64,000 nt of DNA from Acinetobacter calcoaceticus. Its GTDB lineage: Bacteria; Pseudomonadota; Gammaproteobacteria; Pseudomonadales; Moraxellaceae. The notes below the pieces were generated by a model that saw nothing but the letters and a program-made list of their open reading frames with translations, had not been told where the DNA came from and made no database searches. A program made the position numbers and the translations under genes. This document shows, piece after piece, positions 16,250-25,728 of the stretch (its first letter is position 1; every line of letters starts with the position of its first letter). Where the stretch lies: the NCBI RefSeq assembly GCF_900520355.1, contig NZ_LS999521.1, positions 372,001 through 436,000 of the forward strand, given 5' to 3'.

Positions 16250-18400
16250 CTATTTAATTTCTTGCTCTAAAAGTTTGTCTTTAAGCATCAGCAATTCTGG
16301 TAATGTTTCTAATAATAAACTGATTTGTTTCAAGACTAATGTATATTTCTCGGAAAGTTGTTCATGAGTGGTTAGGCCTCGAATTTCTTGCAATGTTTGC
16401 TCAATATATGTGTTGTCGGGTAGTGACTGCTCAAGTACGCTTTGACTAAGAATTTGCTGGCAACGCAGTAATAATTGTAAAACTTGTTCTTCATCAATTT
16501 TTTGTCGTTGACTGCCTAACGCTGCCACATAGCTGAGTTGACTGTGGCTATAAACCAAATAACGGAAAGCATAATGAATGAGTTCTGGATTAGGATTGGG
16601 CTCGGCACTTAAGCTTGAGATCATGTTTGATAGCTCAATTTGAGCATTATGGGCCGCACGACGAATTCGACGGTACTCTATGTCTTGATTTTTGCCATAT
16701 TGGTATTGCTCCACAATCACATTGAAATAGTCGAGCGTCGCTTTGCTACTTTTCTTAATATTGTTAGGAATATTGCGAAAATTCCAATCAGGCCATATAA
16801 AACTTACAGCGAGCCATGCAATAAAACAGCCTAATAGCGTATCTATAAGGCGAGGTAAAATAATGCTGTAGCCTGCACCCTTTAAATTAAAAATTAATAG
16901 CACCATGAGGGTAGCCATAAGCGTGGCCAAGGCATATTTCTTTTGCCGTAAGTAAAAAAAGCATACTCCACAAATAATCGTAATGATTAACTGGCCTTCA
17001 ATACTCGGTACAAAATATAAGATTGGTATTCCTAGTAAAACACCGATTAATGTCCCAATTGTTCGGAGCTTAAGGCGGCTTTTAGTCGCAAAATAGGTAA
17101 TCTGACAAACAAATAAACTGGTCAGTAAAATCCAGTAGCCATGCTGAGCAAAGGGTAATAATGAAATGGCATAGCCCGCAGCGAAAACGACTGCAATTCG
17201 TATCGCATGTCTGAACAATGCAGATTGAGGGGTAAGCTGTTGCCGAAGTTTCAAGATCAGATCTGAAAATCCTTGAATATCATCATCAAGTAAATTTAAG
17301 TGCTCTTGCCTTGTCTGGGTATTATTTTCAGGGAAGGGCTGAGCATATTGCAGTTGTTCAAACTGTTCATGCATTCCTTTTAAATTATCAAAAATGAGTC
17401 TTAAATTTCTAACTTCAAAATTTTGTGGATGCTGTTGTATCCAGTCCTTTAAAGAACTCTCAAGGTGATTTAATCCTGTCTGGCTTTCTTGCGAAGGCTG
17501 AGATGGCCGATTATATAAAATACACTGAGCTAGATCTTGGCACGCCTGTGCTTGTAGGCGCAGATTTTTTTGGAAACGGAAAATAAGATCACTACGGCTA
17601 AAGTTCTGTTGAATATGTTCGTAATGTAAATAATTAGAGGTTGCTTGCTCGTGAATATCCCGCGCAAAAAAGTACAGGTTTAACCAATAGATACTTTTAT
17701 TACTAACCCTAGAAGCCTTTAGTCGAGTGAGCAGCGAACTACGTATCTGGTTGAGGCTTTGAGCCACTTGTGTATTCTGTAGAGATAATTCATATAAGAG
17801 CTGTTCTACATTCTCTTTATTGTCGGGATCAAACAAACGTGCTTTTGCCTGTAGTAATCCAGAAATTTCTTTAAAAATTTGTGAAAGTTTATCTTGTAAG
17901 GGAAGGGTAGGTTTAATAATAAAAAATAAAATAGAGGTGAAACCGTACCACAAAGCTCCATAAACAAAGTAGGTGGGTTGCTGATACCAATGAGCATATT
18001 CTCCTAAACCGAACATGCTGTAAATGGAAAGCAAAATAGTGCCAAATGAAATTGTGGCATAACGTTGCCCTAACGCTCCTAATAAAATGAAAAAAGCACT
18101 TGAAAGAGAAAGATATAAAATAAAGAAAATTTTGTAGGGAGCGAGAAATCCAAGAATGCTACTGACTGTAAAAAATAGCAGGCAGACATAGACTAAGTTG
18201 CGTAATCGAATACTTAAACGGTCATCAAAGTCGGTTAATGCTGCTGCGATGGCACCTAAAGTCACAGGAACAATCAGCTCGTTATGGCCTAGCGAAAGTA
18301 AACCTAAAGTTGTGCCTGTGAGTACAATCAGAATTTGTAGGCAATAAATTAAAATGGAATTCGTCTTAAAACTATTAAATATTTGGGTCAGATAATTCAC
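16250..18400 (-). CDS. yccS: YccS/YhfK-type FUSC membrane protein
   Basis: A 716-residue inner membrane protein with two blocks of about five or six helices (residues 18-160 and 385-525) separated and followed by cytoplasmic helical regions, the layout of the YccS subfamily of FUSC/aromatic acid exporter-like proteins. The second block includes FRHAIRIAVVFAAGYAISLLPF and GYWILLTSLFVCQITYFATKSR, typical of FUSC. E. coli YccS is poorly characterised; relatives include AaeB, an aromatic carboxylic acid efflux protein. Start codon is GTG at 18400 with a weak ribosome site. Likely co-transcribed with the secreted protein downstream. Confidence 0.85.
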   Translation of the reverse strand: MNYLTQIFNSFKTNSILIYCLQILIVLTGTTLGLLSLGHNELIVPVTLGAIAAALTDFDDRLSIRLRNLVYVCLLFFTVSSILGFLAPYKIFFILYLSLSSAFFILLGALGQRYATISFGTILLSIYSMFGLGEYAHWYQQPTYFVYGALWYGFTSILFFIIKPTLPLQDKLSQIFKEISGLLQAKARLFDPDNKENVEQLLYELSLQNTQVAQSLNQIRSSLLTRLKASRVSNKSIYWLNLYFFARDIHEQATSNYLHYEHIQQNFSRSDLIFRFQKNLRLQAQACQDLAQCILYNRPSQPSQESQTGLNHLESSLKDWIQQHPQNFEVRNLRLIFDNLKGMHEQFEQLQYAQPFPENNTQTRQEHLNLLDDDIQGFSDLILKLRQQLTPQSALFRHAIRIAVVFAAGYAISLLPFAQHGYWILLTSLFVCQITYFATKSRLKLRTIGTLIGVLLGIPILYFVPSIEGQLIITIICGVCFFYLRQKKYALATLMATLMVLLIFNLKGAGYSIILPRLIDTLLGCFIAWLAVSFIWPDWNFRNIPNNIKKSSKATLDYFNVIVEQYQYGKNQDIEYRRIRRAAHNAQIELSNMISSLSAEPNPNPELIHYAFRYLVYSHSQLSYVAALGSQRQKIDEEQVLQLLLRCQQILSQSVLEQSLPDNTYIEQTLQEIRGLTTHEQLSEKYTLVLKQISLLLETLPELLMLKDKLLEQEIK

Positions 18401-18555
18401 GGCTTTTGTTCTAAATTAGAGAATACGTGAGAAAGCAGTATGTAACTTTAAATTTTTATTACTTCAAAAATATTATTCTTTTTATCTACAAAAGTCAGTC
18501 AATTTTTTAAGATTTTATTATGAGTAAGGGAAGTGATAGTGATCAATAAAGTAAC

Positions 18556-18588
18556 AAAATTGTGGATATCTTTTTAGATACCCACAAT
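18556..18588 (-). terminator. Terminator after sodC
   Basis: Minus strand ATTGTGGGTATCT, loop AAAA, AGATATCCACAATTTTG: stem with one G-T pair and a short T-run, 17 bases past the sodC stop. Confidence 0.75.
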
Positions 18589-18604
18589 GTAATAGATAAA
18601 TAAA

Positions 18605-19180
18605 TTATTTAATAACACCACATGCAATTCGTGCTCCGCCACCGCCGAGAGGTAGAGGTGAGTCAGAGTAATTGTCGCCTCCCGCATGAATCATGATTGC
18701 GCGGCCTTGAATATCTGCAAGTTTCAAGCGAGGTGCAATCACGGCAGTCGTTGCAACACCAGTATTATCGACCACTAAAGCGGGTAGATCACCTAAATGG
18801 CCAGTGGTTGGAGTACCGTGATGAGGAGCTTGGTTAGGATTATAGTGACTACCAGCAGCTAAAGCAGCGCCAGGTTTCCCGTCTTTTACAGCAGGTGCAC
18901 AAGAGGCATTTTCATGAATATGGAAGCCACGAGTACCGCTTGGTAAGTCAGCTAGAGCAGGGGTAATAATTAAACCTTTGTCGCTATCTTGAAAGCTAAT
19001 GGTACCTAATTTTTTACCAATACCATTTGCTGTAACTTCATTTACATCTACCACTTTTTTCATATGCATTGTAGTTAACGCGTGAGCCGTATCGGATACA
19101 GTTTTTGTGACTGAACTACAGCCGACTGCAAAAAATGCTGTAAGCGCAAAGACTGCGCCAATTTTATTAAAAGTCTGCAT
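18605..19180 (-). CDS. sodC: Cu/Zn superoxide dismutase, lipoprotein form
   Basis: Dismutates superoxide in the periplasm. The 191-residue protein has a lipobox FAVGC (Cys21), so it is probably membrane anchored. Metal-ligand motifs are GFHIHENASC (copper His pair plus the disulfide Cys), GSHYNP with HHG and GHLGDLPAL (bridging and zinc ligands), AIMIHAGGDNYSD (copper His), and GGARIACGVI with the second disulfide Cys at the end. Intact family length for bacterial SodC. Alone in its transcription unit; no regulator seen. Confidence 0.96.
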   Translation of the reverse strand: MQTFNKIGAVFALTAFFAVGCSSVTKTVSDTAHALTTMHMKKVVDVNEVTANGIGKKLGTISFQDSDKGLIITPALADLPSGTRGFHIHENASCAPAVKDGKPGAALAAGSHYNPNQAPHHGTPTTGHLGDLPALVVDNTGVATTAVIAPRLKLADIQGRAIMIHAGGDNYSDSPLPLGGGGARIACGVIK

Positions 19181-19299
19181 GATTGGATGTCCTTATAAAT
19201 ATATATGATTGTTTGATTCAAACAAAGGAAGGCCTAGCCTACAAGTTAATTTAAATAGTCACTTTGTATCTTGAAACATTTTTAAATTAAATAAGTATG

Positions 19300-20418
19300 T
19301 CACTCTTTATGATTAGAAGATTCACTCTCAGGATCATAAATCATGGTTGTTTTGGGCATTGGTTCAGGTTCAATAGTTTCATGTAACCATTCACGCCAAA
19401 TTGCCAATAAAACAGCCAAAATTACAGGACCAATAAACAAACCTACCAATCCGAAACTAGCAATACCGCCCAACACACCAAACATAATTAGTAAGAATGG
19501 AATTTTAGTCGCGCCCGAAATAACAAGAGGCCGAATTACGTTATCTGAACTACTAACAATTACCACACCCCAAACGATCACGCCAATGGCTTCCATGGTT
19601 TGTCCCTGAGAGAACAACCATAGGCCGACGCCTAAATAGGAAATTGGTGTACCAAATGGGATTAAAGCTAATATGAAAGTAGCAATGGTGAGTACCATTG
19701 GGTTTGGTACGCCTGCTACGAAATAACTTAATCCAGCTAAAAAAGCTTGAGCAATTGCAGTTAAACCGACACCATAGACTACGGCACGAGTCGTTTCAGA
19801 AATCGTATCAAGATAATGGTGAATGCGAGGGCCTATCACCATTTCTAATGCTTTACTCACCTGAGTTAAGATGAGTTGACCATCACGGTAAAAGAAAAAG
19901 AGACTAAATACGGCAAAGCCAAGTTTAACAATATTTTTACTAATTTCACCGAGCAGCACACGGCCATAACTTAAATGGCTTTGTACCCAAGCCGCAATGT
20001 TCTGAATGGTACTATTAGGATCGTTATTTAACTCATTGAGTGTGCGAGAAATTTCTTTTCCAACAAAAGGAAGCTCGCGAATAAAATCAGGAACGCTTAA
20101 ATGGCCTGAAAAAACCTGACGTTGTAAGTCAAAATATAAGTTGCGGCCTTCATGCTGCAAAATAAAAATAGCGCATGTAAAAGGTACGCCAACAACCAAA
20201 ATGACTAGGCTAATCATTAGTGTTGCATTTAAAGTATTACGGGTTTCTCCAAAAAAACGCTGAATTCTTAAATAAATAGGCCAAGTCATATAAGCAATGA
20301 TGGCAGCCCAAAGTACAGGAACAATAAAATATTTCAGGATATTAAATCCTAAAAAAATCAAAATAAAAAACAGCCCAAACAATAAAACGCGCTGTAAATT
20401 AGGAGCGTATGGATGCAC
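19300..20418 (-). CDS. AI-2E family permease (YdiK-like)
   Basis: A 372-residue membrane protein with the AI-2E/PerM arrangement: two or three N-terminal helices (about 10-45 and 67-87), a soluble helical stretch with SHLSYGRVLLGEISKNI near 145, and five C-terminal helices including FILALIPFGTPISYLGVGLWL and FLLIMFGVLGGIASFGLVGLFIGPVIL. Despite the name, most members are not shown to move autoinducer-2; some are sodium/proton antiporters. Starts with GTG at 20418. The acidic tail (PESESSNHKE) is cytoplasmic. It stands alone. Confidence 0.85.
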   Translation of the reverse strand: MHPYAPNLQRVLLFGLFFILIFLGFNILKYFIVPVLWAAIIAYMTWPIYLRIQRFFGETRNTLNATLMISLVILVVGVPFTCAIFILQHEGRNLYFDLQRQVFSGHLSVPDFIRELPFVGKEISRTLNELNNDPNSTIQNIAAWVQSHLSYGRVLLGEISKNIVKLGFAVFSLFFFYRDGQLILTQVSKALEMVIGPRIHHYLDTISETTRAVVYGVGLTAIAQAFLAGLSYFVAGVPNPMVLTIATFILALIPFGTPISYLGVGLWLFSQGQTMEAIGVIVWGVVIVSSSDNVIRPLVISGATKIPFLLIMFGVLGGIASFGLVGLFIGPVILAVLLAIWREWLHETIEPEPMPKTTMIYDPESESSNHKE

Positions 20419-20542
20419 GAACGATATTTCTCTAATTTTCTACGTAGAATAAAGTCATATTAACTGAAAAATAACCTGAGGCAAATTTTAAGACCGTAAT
20501 GTAAAGAACCTTATACAACTCTTTTTAGAGGCTAAAAGTCAC

Positions 20543-21187
20543 TTAAAACCACTCAGCTTTGTCTTCAACTAACTTGTTTAGAACAGGTTGCCATTGATCT
20601 TGAATACTAATAAAGTTTTTTTGCGATTTATCAAAAACACTTAAACCCTGCATAGCTAAGCTACCGTAAGCGGTGCGTTCGGCAATCCACGCAACAGGTT
20701 CCTGTTCAATTTTTTCAAAAAACTGTTGAATATCTTTTGAGCTGGCACTATTCGGTTTTACACGATTAGCAAGAAGTAAAATTTGTACTTTACCTTTACG
20801 AATCCGCTTAATATCTTGTAAATGCTTCAAAAAGCGACGAGTACTGTCTATATCAAAAAATGAAGGTTGAAGTGGAGTAATAATGGCATGAGCTTCGCTG
20901 ATGAGCTGTTCAGCATGTTCACCTGAAAGTGCACCAGGCGCATCAATAATTAAATAATCCAGATTTTTAGGCGCATCACCAATTGATTTTTCATGACGCC
21001 AGTCGAGACTTTGAATCGTTGCGACGCTATCGGGACGCTGTTTTAACCACTGTAAAGCCGATTTTTGATTGTCCGAATCTGCTAATGCTACTTTATATCC
21101 TTTTTGTGCCAATGCTGTTGCCAACGTAATGGCCGTCATGGTTTTTCCGCATCCGCCCTTTTGATTTGCAATAAGTATCGTTTTCAT
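20543..21187 (-). CDS. ParA/MinD-family ATPase, orphan
   Basis: A 214-residue P-loop ATPase with the deviant Walker A motif [12 protein letters not shown] (residues 8-19), Walker A' [14 protein letters not shown] near 38 and Walker [11 protein letters not shown] near 75. These are short ParA-type proteins that position cargo on the nucleoid or membrane. There is no parB, parS-like repeat or chemotaxis gene nearby, so a plasmid-type partition role is not supported; the cargo is unknown. ATG 21187 ([12 protein letters not shown]) is chosen because the Walker motif must be near the N-terminus. Confidence 0.88.
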   Translation of the reverse strand: MKTILIANQKGGCGKTMTAITLATALAQKGYKVALADSDNQKSALQWLKQRPDSVATIQSLDWRHEKSIGDAPKNLDYLIIDAPGALSGEHAEQLISEAHAIITPLQPSFFDIDSTRRFLKHLQDIKRIRKGKVQILLLANRVKPNSASSKDIQQFFEKIEQEPVAWIAERTAYGSLAMQGLSVFDKSQKNFISIQDQWQPVLNKLVEDKAEWF

Positions 21188-21345
21188 AAATTCAGTTATT
21201 TTCAGCAGCATATTTGTTTATGTTTTATACCTTAGCATCTTTTTATGCGAAGGAGATGACCACATTTGACAAAAGTTTAAGCTGTTTCGTTATTTTAGAT
21301 ATGATTAGATCTGTAATTTTGATTCGCGCTTTTTAAGGAAAATTT

Positions 21346-21813
21346 ATGTCTGTATGGCTTGCCATGCTTATTGGTGCTGGAATTGGTATCATTATCACTA
21401 CTCTTATTTTATCAAATACTCGTAATGGCCGAATTAAGGCTGAATATGAGCAATATATTGCTGAACTTGAACTCGAGCATCAACAAGCCCTTACTCAAGC
21501 ACAAAAGAGAAGCGTGAATACAAGCCGTGCGGTATTGAAAGGAAAAATGGCAGAACAATTTGCCCCCATTTTGCCAGAATTTCAGTATCTACCGAGCGAT
21601 GCAAAATTCATGGGCGATCCAGTGGATTATATTATTTTTGATGGATACACCGATTTTCGGGATGGTGACGGTGCGGCAGAAGACATCAATATTATTTTAC
21701 TTGATGTAAAAAGTGGTGGTGCAAGGCTCACTAAAGGCCAACAGGCAATTGCGCAAGCTGTCCAACAAGGCAATGTTCGTTTCGAAACTTTAAGAATTCA
21801 GTTAGACGATTAA
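21346..21813 (+). CDS. Membrane-anchored Holliday-junction-resolvase-like protein
   Basis: A 155-residue protein with one N-terminal membrane helix (residues 3-22), a helical linker rich in Gln and Glu, then a compact domain with PVDYIIFDGYTDF near 92 and INIILLDVKSGGARLTKGQ near 113. The Asp followed by D-x-K (LLDVKSG) resembles the nuclease core of the Endonuc_Holl family. Whether it cuts DNA is unproven, and a membrane anchor is odd for a resolvase. It is divergent from the ParA gene with a 158-base gap, which may be a functional pairing. Confidence 0.75.
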   Translation: MSVWLAMLIGAGIGIIITTLILSNTRNGRIKAEYEQYIAELELEHQQALTQAQKRSVNTSRAVLKGKMAEQFAPILPEFQYLPSDAKFMGDPVDYIIFDGYTDFRDGDGAAEDINIILLDVKSGGARLTKGQQAIAQAVQQGNVRFETLRIQLDD

Positions 21814-21950
21814 ACAGAAATTTGAATGCACAAAAATAGACGAAATTAAGCTGTATTGTTACTAAATTCCGATATTTTTTTCATGGCTTAAGGCTACTAT
21901 AAATTGAAGATCTTTTTAATTTGATCTAGCAATATTCGAGGTGTAAAGCG

Positions 21951-22514
21951 ATGAAAAAACAACGTTTAATGATGGGCTTGTTAGCTGCTATTGGCATGAG
22001 TTCAGCATTTGCATCGACCTCAAGTGAGTATAATATTGCCAAAGGTCTGAGCCCCGTTGAAAAAGACCAGTCAATTTCTGTATTGCAACCTTTTCAGGGG
22101 AATTTCAGAATACTCGGTTCAAAAATATATCACACTGATGAGCAAGCAAAGTTTTCACCTATTGACTATGCAGTAAGCTGGGGTTTGTTTGCTCAGCCTG
22201 AGATTGCACGTCATATTTCAGTAAAACAATATGACCGTTATCTAAACTGGAAAATTCCTAAATTACCTGTTCCGGCAGACCAAGCAATGCAAATGGTGTC
22301 TAATATGCACATCATTCCTGCGAACCCGCAAATCGCCCAACAGATTAAACAGGTAAAACGTGGAGATCTGGTCTATCTCAAAGGTGACCTTGTCGAAATT
22401 AAAGATAAAGATCTAGTGTGGAAATCTTCACTTACCCCAACTGATACAGGAGATGGTGCGTGTGAACTATTCCGTGTGCAATCTATTCATTGGGTTGAAA
22501 AGCAAAATATATAA
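21951..22514 (+). CDS. Conserved exported protein of unknown function
   Basis: A 187-residue protein with a signal peptide ending about SAFAS at residue 23. The mature part holds AVSWGLFAQPEIA near 83, MHIIPANPQIAQQIKQVKRGDLVYLKGDLVEI near 125 and WKSSLTPTDTGDGACELFRVQSIHW near 160. I recall this set of motifs from widely distributed uncharacterised proteins, but know of no function. One Cys in the mature part. GAGGTG lies before the ATG. It is a single-gene unit ended by a terminator. Confidence 0.72.
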   Translation: MKKQRLMMGLLAAIGMSSAFASTSSEYNIAKGLSPVEKDQSISVLQPFQGNFRILGSKIYHTDEQAKFSPIDYAVSWGLFAQPEIARHISVKQYDRYLNWKIPKLPVPADQAMQMVSNMHIIPANPQIAQQIKQVKRGDLVYLKGDLVEIKDKDLVWKSSLTPTDTGDGACELFRVQSIHWVEKQNI

Positions 22515-22518
22515 TTTA

Positions 22519-22548
22519 AAAAAGCCTTCATAAATATGAAGGCTTTTT
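22519..22548. terminator. Bidirectional terminator
   Basis: AAAAAGCCTTCATA, loop AA, TATGAAGGCTTTTT: perfect 14-base arms between two convergent genes. Confidence 0.92.
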
Positions 22549-22564
22549 AGTAAGCGTGATAGTT

Positions 22565-23095
22565 CTATTTCTGTTGTGATGCTTTCCAATATTTTAATTG
22601 ATTTTGTGCTTGTAAGTAGTCAGCAAGATCATTGATCTGCTCATCTTTAGTCGCTTGCTTATCACTATAGTGTTTTTCTTGATTTTCCCAATATTGATAA
22701 AGTAAGCCTTGTATATAACGGCCTTGTTCAGTCTTTAAATCTAAATCTTTTAACATGGTAAGTGCAGAGCGCACATTATCAAGAGTACGCTTTTGCTCAA
22801 ACTCTGTGGTTAGAGTTCCTGCTTCATGCATTTTGGCTAATTCAGTTTCCATCTCATCGCTCATTTCTGTAAAGCGGCGGTCATAGTCCTCTAAAAGCCC
22901 AATGTCATGCGCATCATCAGCCGTTGCTGGAAAAGTCTTAACAGGTCTTTCATTCAGTTTTTCTAAGACCTGATCGGTAGATGAGGTGGCAGAAGGTTGC
23001 TCAGTCTTAGCAGGTTCATCCGCCTTTTTACAAGCAGTAAGAAATAGGCTAGAGCAAAGCAAAGACATTAATATGATTTGAGGTGTTTTCTTCAT
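22565..23095 (-). CDS. Helical lipoprotein of unknown function
   Basis: A 176-residue predicted lipoprotein: MKKTPQIILMSLLCSSLFLTACKK, with lipobox LTAC (Cys22). A Pro/Thr/Ser-rich linker is followed by an almost wholly helical, charged region (residues 60-170), and no further Cys. No family recognised. The ATG at 23095 is preferred over an upstream TTG at 23104. The next gene upstream on this strand, a methyltransferase, ends 26 bases before it, so the pair is probably co-transcribed. Confidence 0.72.
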   Translation of the reverse strand: MKKTPQIILMSLLCSSLFLTACKKADEPAKTEQPSATSSTDQVLEKLNERPVKTFPATADDAHDIGLLEDYDRRFTEMSDEMETELAKMHEAGTLTTEFEQKRTLDNVRSALTMLKDLDLKTEQGRYIQGLLYQYWENQEKHYSDKQATKDEQINDLADYLQAQNQLKYWKASQQK

Positions 23096-23121
23096 AACTT
23101 TCAACCAAACCTATTCACTAA

Positions 23122-23910
23122 TTATTTAACGGGTAACGTACTTTTCTGAAAGTGATATGCATATGTGACATATGGAAAATCAATCTGATCTTGAGGACCT
23201 AATCCGGTAAAATCATAAACAATTTTTTCAAACTGTGCTTTGAGTTGTAATTGATCTTTTTCAGTCATTGCAGCAATAAAACTTGTCGAGAGTAATCGTT
23301 TACTCACCACTTGTTCGACACTACCACGTTGTGACTGTGTAAACGTTTGAAGGCCATCAAATATAAATAAATTCTGTTGTTCAAACACCCGCTTCCACTT
23401 TTCACTATGATAACGAGGGGTGTCTCCTTCAAGGGGAATTAGAAAATCAGCTAAAGCTTTGACCCAATCTGTACGCTCATCGCGTTGATTCCAAACCAGC
23501 CCTAAATGTCCTTGTGGTTTTAATATCCTATGCATTTCTGTTAGGGTATCAAGGTTGTCAAACCAGTGAAAAGATTGAGCGCAAACAATAGCATCAATTT
23601 TATGATCCGCTATAGGAATTGAATGGCTAAAAGCCTGTAATGTTTTGATATCAGGATAAACTTGTTGAAGCTGCTGTAACATCTCGCCAATTGGCTCAAC
23701 CGCAATAACATCTGCATGTGTTTGTTTTAAGTAGGGTAAGAATTTGCCAGTACCTGATCCAAGATCGATAACAGTAGAATTTTCCTGTATTTGTAGGTAA
23801 TTTTGCAGCCAACTTACTATTTCTGCGGGATAATTAGGTCTAACTTGCTGATATAGTTCAGCAGCTGAGCTGAAGCCTTTTTGAGCGGCAGGATGTAAGG
23901 ATTGTGTCAT
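23122..23910 (-). CDS. Class I SAM-dependent methyltransferase
   Basis: A 262-residue soluble enzyme with a Rossmann-fold methyltransferase core: motif I VIDLGSGTGKFLPYL (residues 49-63), motif II acidic AVEPIGEML near 72, and IDAIVCAQSFHWF near 107, the usual motif IV region of the Methyltransf_11 group. The N-terminal FSSAAELYQQVRPNYP segment is typical of a subgroup also found in eukaryotes. The substrate cannot be told from sequence; small molecules are likely. Starts with ATG at 23910. Confidence 0.85.
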   Translation of the reverse strand: MTQSLHPAAQKGFSSAAELYQQVRPNYPAEIVSWLQNYLQIQENSTVIDLGSGTGKFLPYLKQTHADVIAVEPIGEMLQQLQQVYPDIKTLQAFSHSIPIADHKIDAIVCAQSFHWFDNLDTLTEMHRILKPQGHLGLVWNQRDERTDWVKALADFLIPLEGDTPRYHSEKWKRVFEQQNLFIFDGLQTFTQSQRGSVEQVVSKRLLSTSFIAAMTEKDQLQLKAQFEKIVYDFTGLGPQDQIDFPYVTYAYHFQKSTLPVK

Positions 23911-24037
23911 ATTTTGCGCTTTTTAATCTGACTGGCATCTATAAAATAAGATACTCCGCAATCATAAATTGGCAAAACACCTATTTTGTTTCATTTTTGA
24001 CATTGTATGTGGGAGTAAATTTTCTTTCGGTGTGAGC

Positions 24038-25315
24038 ATGGATAAGCAAATTATTTTTGAAGACGAACACATTAGAGCCATTTTTTTACCAGGCGATTCT
24101 AATACATTGGTTCTCTCTTTTGGCGATTTGATTACCCGAGCGAGTGGCTTATCTGTCAATGCTGAAAAGTCCCTAGTTAAATACCAATACAATGTTATTG
24201 GAATAATGCCAAAACAAAAATCATGGTTTCCTCAAGCGAGCATGATTGAGCTGGCGAAAACAATTTCGCCTGTTCTTCAGGGTTTTAAAAATATTGTAGG
24301 TTATGGCGGTTCGATGGGCGGCTATGCAGCAATCAAATATTCTAATTTATTGAATATGAACCGTGTGATTGCATTTGTACCTCAATATTCAATTGATCCT
24401 GCTCAGGTTGAAGACCGACGCTATGCTGAGTTTTTCGATGCTGTAGCAAATAAAGACATGCAAATCCAGCTACCAGATGTGGATGCAGCGCGTGAATACG
24501 TCATTGTTTATGACCCTTATTTCTCAATTGACCGCGAACATTACCTAAAAATAAAAGCATTGTTGCCAAGCTTACATACGATTCATTTGCCATTTACTGG
24601 TCATGAAGCATTGTCAGTATTAGCAAGTTCAAGTTTATTGCATGATTTTATTGAGCATGAGTTTGACGAAATTTATTTCTATCAACAGGTTCGTAAGGTC
24701 AAAAAGCAAAGTAAATTTTATTTCCGTAATGTACTTGCACATGTTCTTACGCATCATGATGACATGTTGTTAAAAATATTACGCCAAAATGATTTTCAGC
24801 TTGATGAACGTTATTTTGATAATCCACTTAAACAGGCTATTACCCGTAGTCTTATAAAAGCAAAGCAGGCAACTGAGCTAGACTTCCAAAAACTCGGTAT
24901 TAAGGTACAACAAACTCAGCAAGAGGTGAATTATAAAGAGGGGTTACAGAACAGCTTCGGCTCAATTTTGGTATTCAACCTCATTAATTCAAAGTTTGAA
25001 AGTTATGCTCTAGATATTCTGTTAGCAAATAAGTCTTATTTGATTCCAATTGTGGCTGAACACACAGGTGTAGTGCACATTGAATTAAATAATGAAACTT
25101 ATTTGTTAGGAATGAATGATCGCAAAATCATTAAATTGTTCAAGCGCGAAGAGCCTTTAACATCTGATATGAGTCCATTTGTAATCAAAAAGTATTCCGA
25201 CTTTTTTGCAATCAGCTATAAACAATTAAATTTATCTTGTGACGAACACGGGATGTGTGAATTTATAGAAGGTTCAATCCAGCCTACTGAACAATTGCTC
25301 TCAATCAGCTATTAA
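24038..25315 (+). CDS. Two-part alpha/beta hydrolase-like protein of unknown substrate
   Basis: A 425-residue protein. Residues 1-200 look like an alpha/beta hydrolase: nucleophile elbow YGGSMGGYAA with Ser92, candidate acid Asp159 (VIVYDPYF) and His189 (PFTGHEAL) in the expected order. Residues 205-425 form a second region without a fold I recognise, helical at first, then beta-rich (VHIELNNETYLLGMND). No signal peptide if the ATG at 24038 is used; the frame stays open back to 23969, but that stretch is Cys/Phe-rich and unlikely. Alone, with its own terminator. The combined architecture is unusual for a simple esterase. Confidence 0.7.
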   Translation: MDKQIIFEDEHIRAIFLPGDSNTLVLSFGDLITRASGLSVNAEKSLVKYQYNVIGIMPKQKSWFPQASMIELAKTISPVLQGFKNIVGYGGSMGGYAAIKYSNLLNMNRVIAFVPQYSIDPAQVEDRRYAEFFDAVANKDMQIQLPDVDAAREYVIVYDPYFSIDREHYLKIKALLPSLHTIHLPFTGHEALSVLASSSLLHDFIEHEFDEIYFYQQVRKVKKQSKFYFRNVLAHVLTHHDDMLLKILRQNDFQLDERYFDNPLKQAITRSLIKAKQATELDFQKLGIKVQQTQQEVNYKEGLQNSFGSILVFNLINSKFESYALDILLANKSYLIPIVAEHTGVVHIELNNETYLLGMNDRKIIKLFKREEPLTSDMSPFVIKKYSDFFAISYKQLNLSCDEHGMCEFIEGSIQPTEQLLSISY

Positions 25316-25334
25316 AAAGCTATAGTGGTTAAAT

Positions 25335-25368
25335 AAAGCTCAAGTCTAAAGATTTGGGCTTTATTTTT
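25335..25368 (+). terminator. Terminator after the hydrolase-like gene
   Basis: AAAGCTCAAGTC, loop TAAA, GATTTGGGCTTT with two G-T pairs, followed by ATTTTTT. Confidence 0.8.
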
Positions 25369-25728
25369 TGCTTAAAAAATATTTTTTTATTAATTTATTT
25401 GTATATTAAATTCAAAGTCATTATTTAAATAAATGATGTGTTTGTTTTGTGAATATATAGCGTATTAAATACAAGCATTATAAATTAGTGGAAAAAATAT
25501 CATGCTTTAAAGTAAATGATCTTTGTGAATGTATAAATTAAATAAATGATTAAAGGCTAATTAAAATACAACTATAACTTTAAATTTTAATAAGTATTTG
25601 TTTTTTATTAATATGTTATTTATGTGGTGAGAGGTTGTTTAAAATAAGTTCACTCTTCAAAGATAATTGCATATTTATTTTTTTATCCTAAAATGATTTT
25701 TTACTAAATTGTCGTTACAGTTTTTTAT
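25369..25728. other. AT-rich intergenic region before the amino acid permease
   Basis: About 360 very AT-rich bases with no supported gene or clear hairpin. It presumably holds the permease promoter, but base bias makes -10 lookalikes meaningless, so none is called. Confidence 0.4.

Noticed and set aside
20543..21187. Plasmid or phage partition locus
   Set aside because: The ParA-type gene has no parB, parS or replication gene around it and sits among ordinary chromosomal genes.
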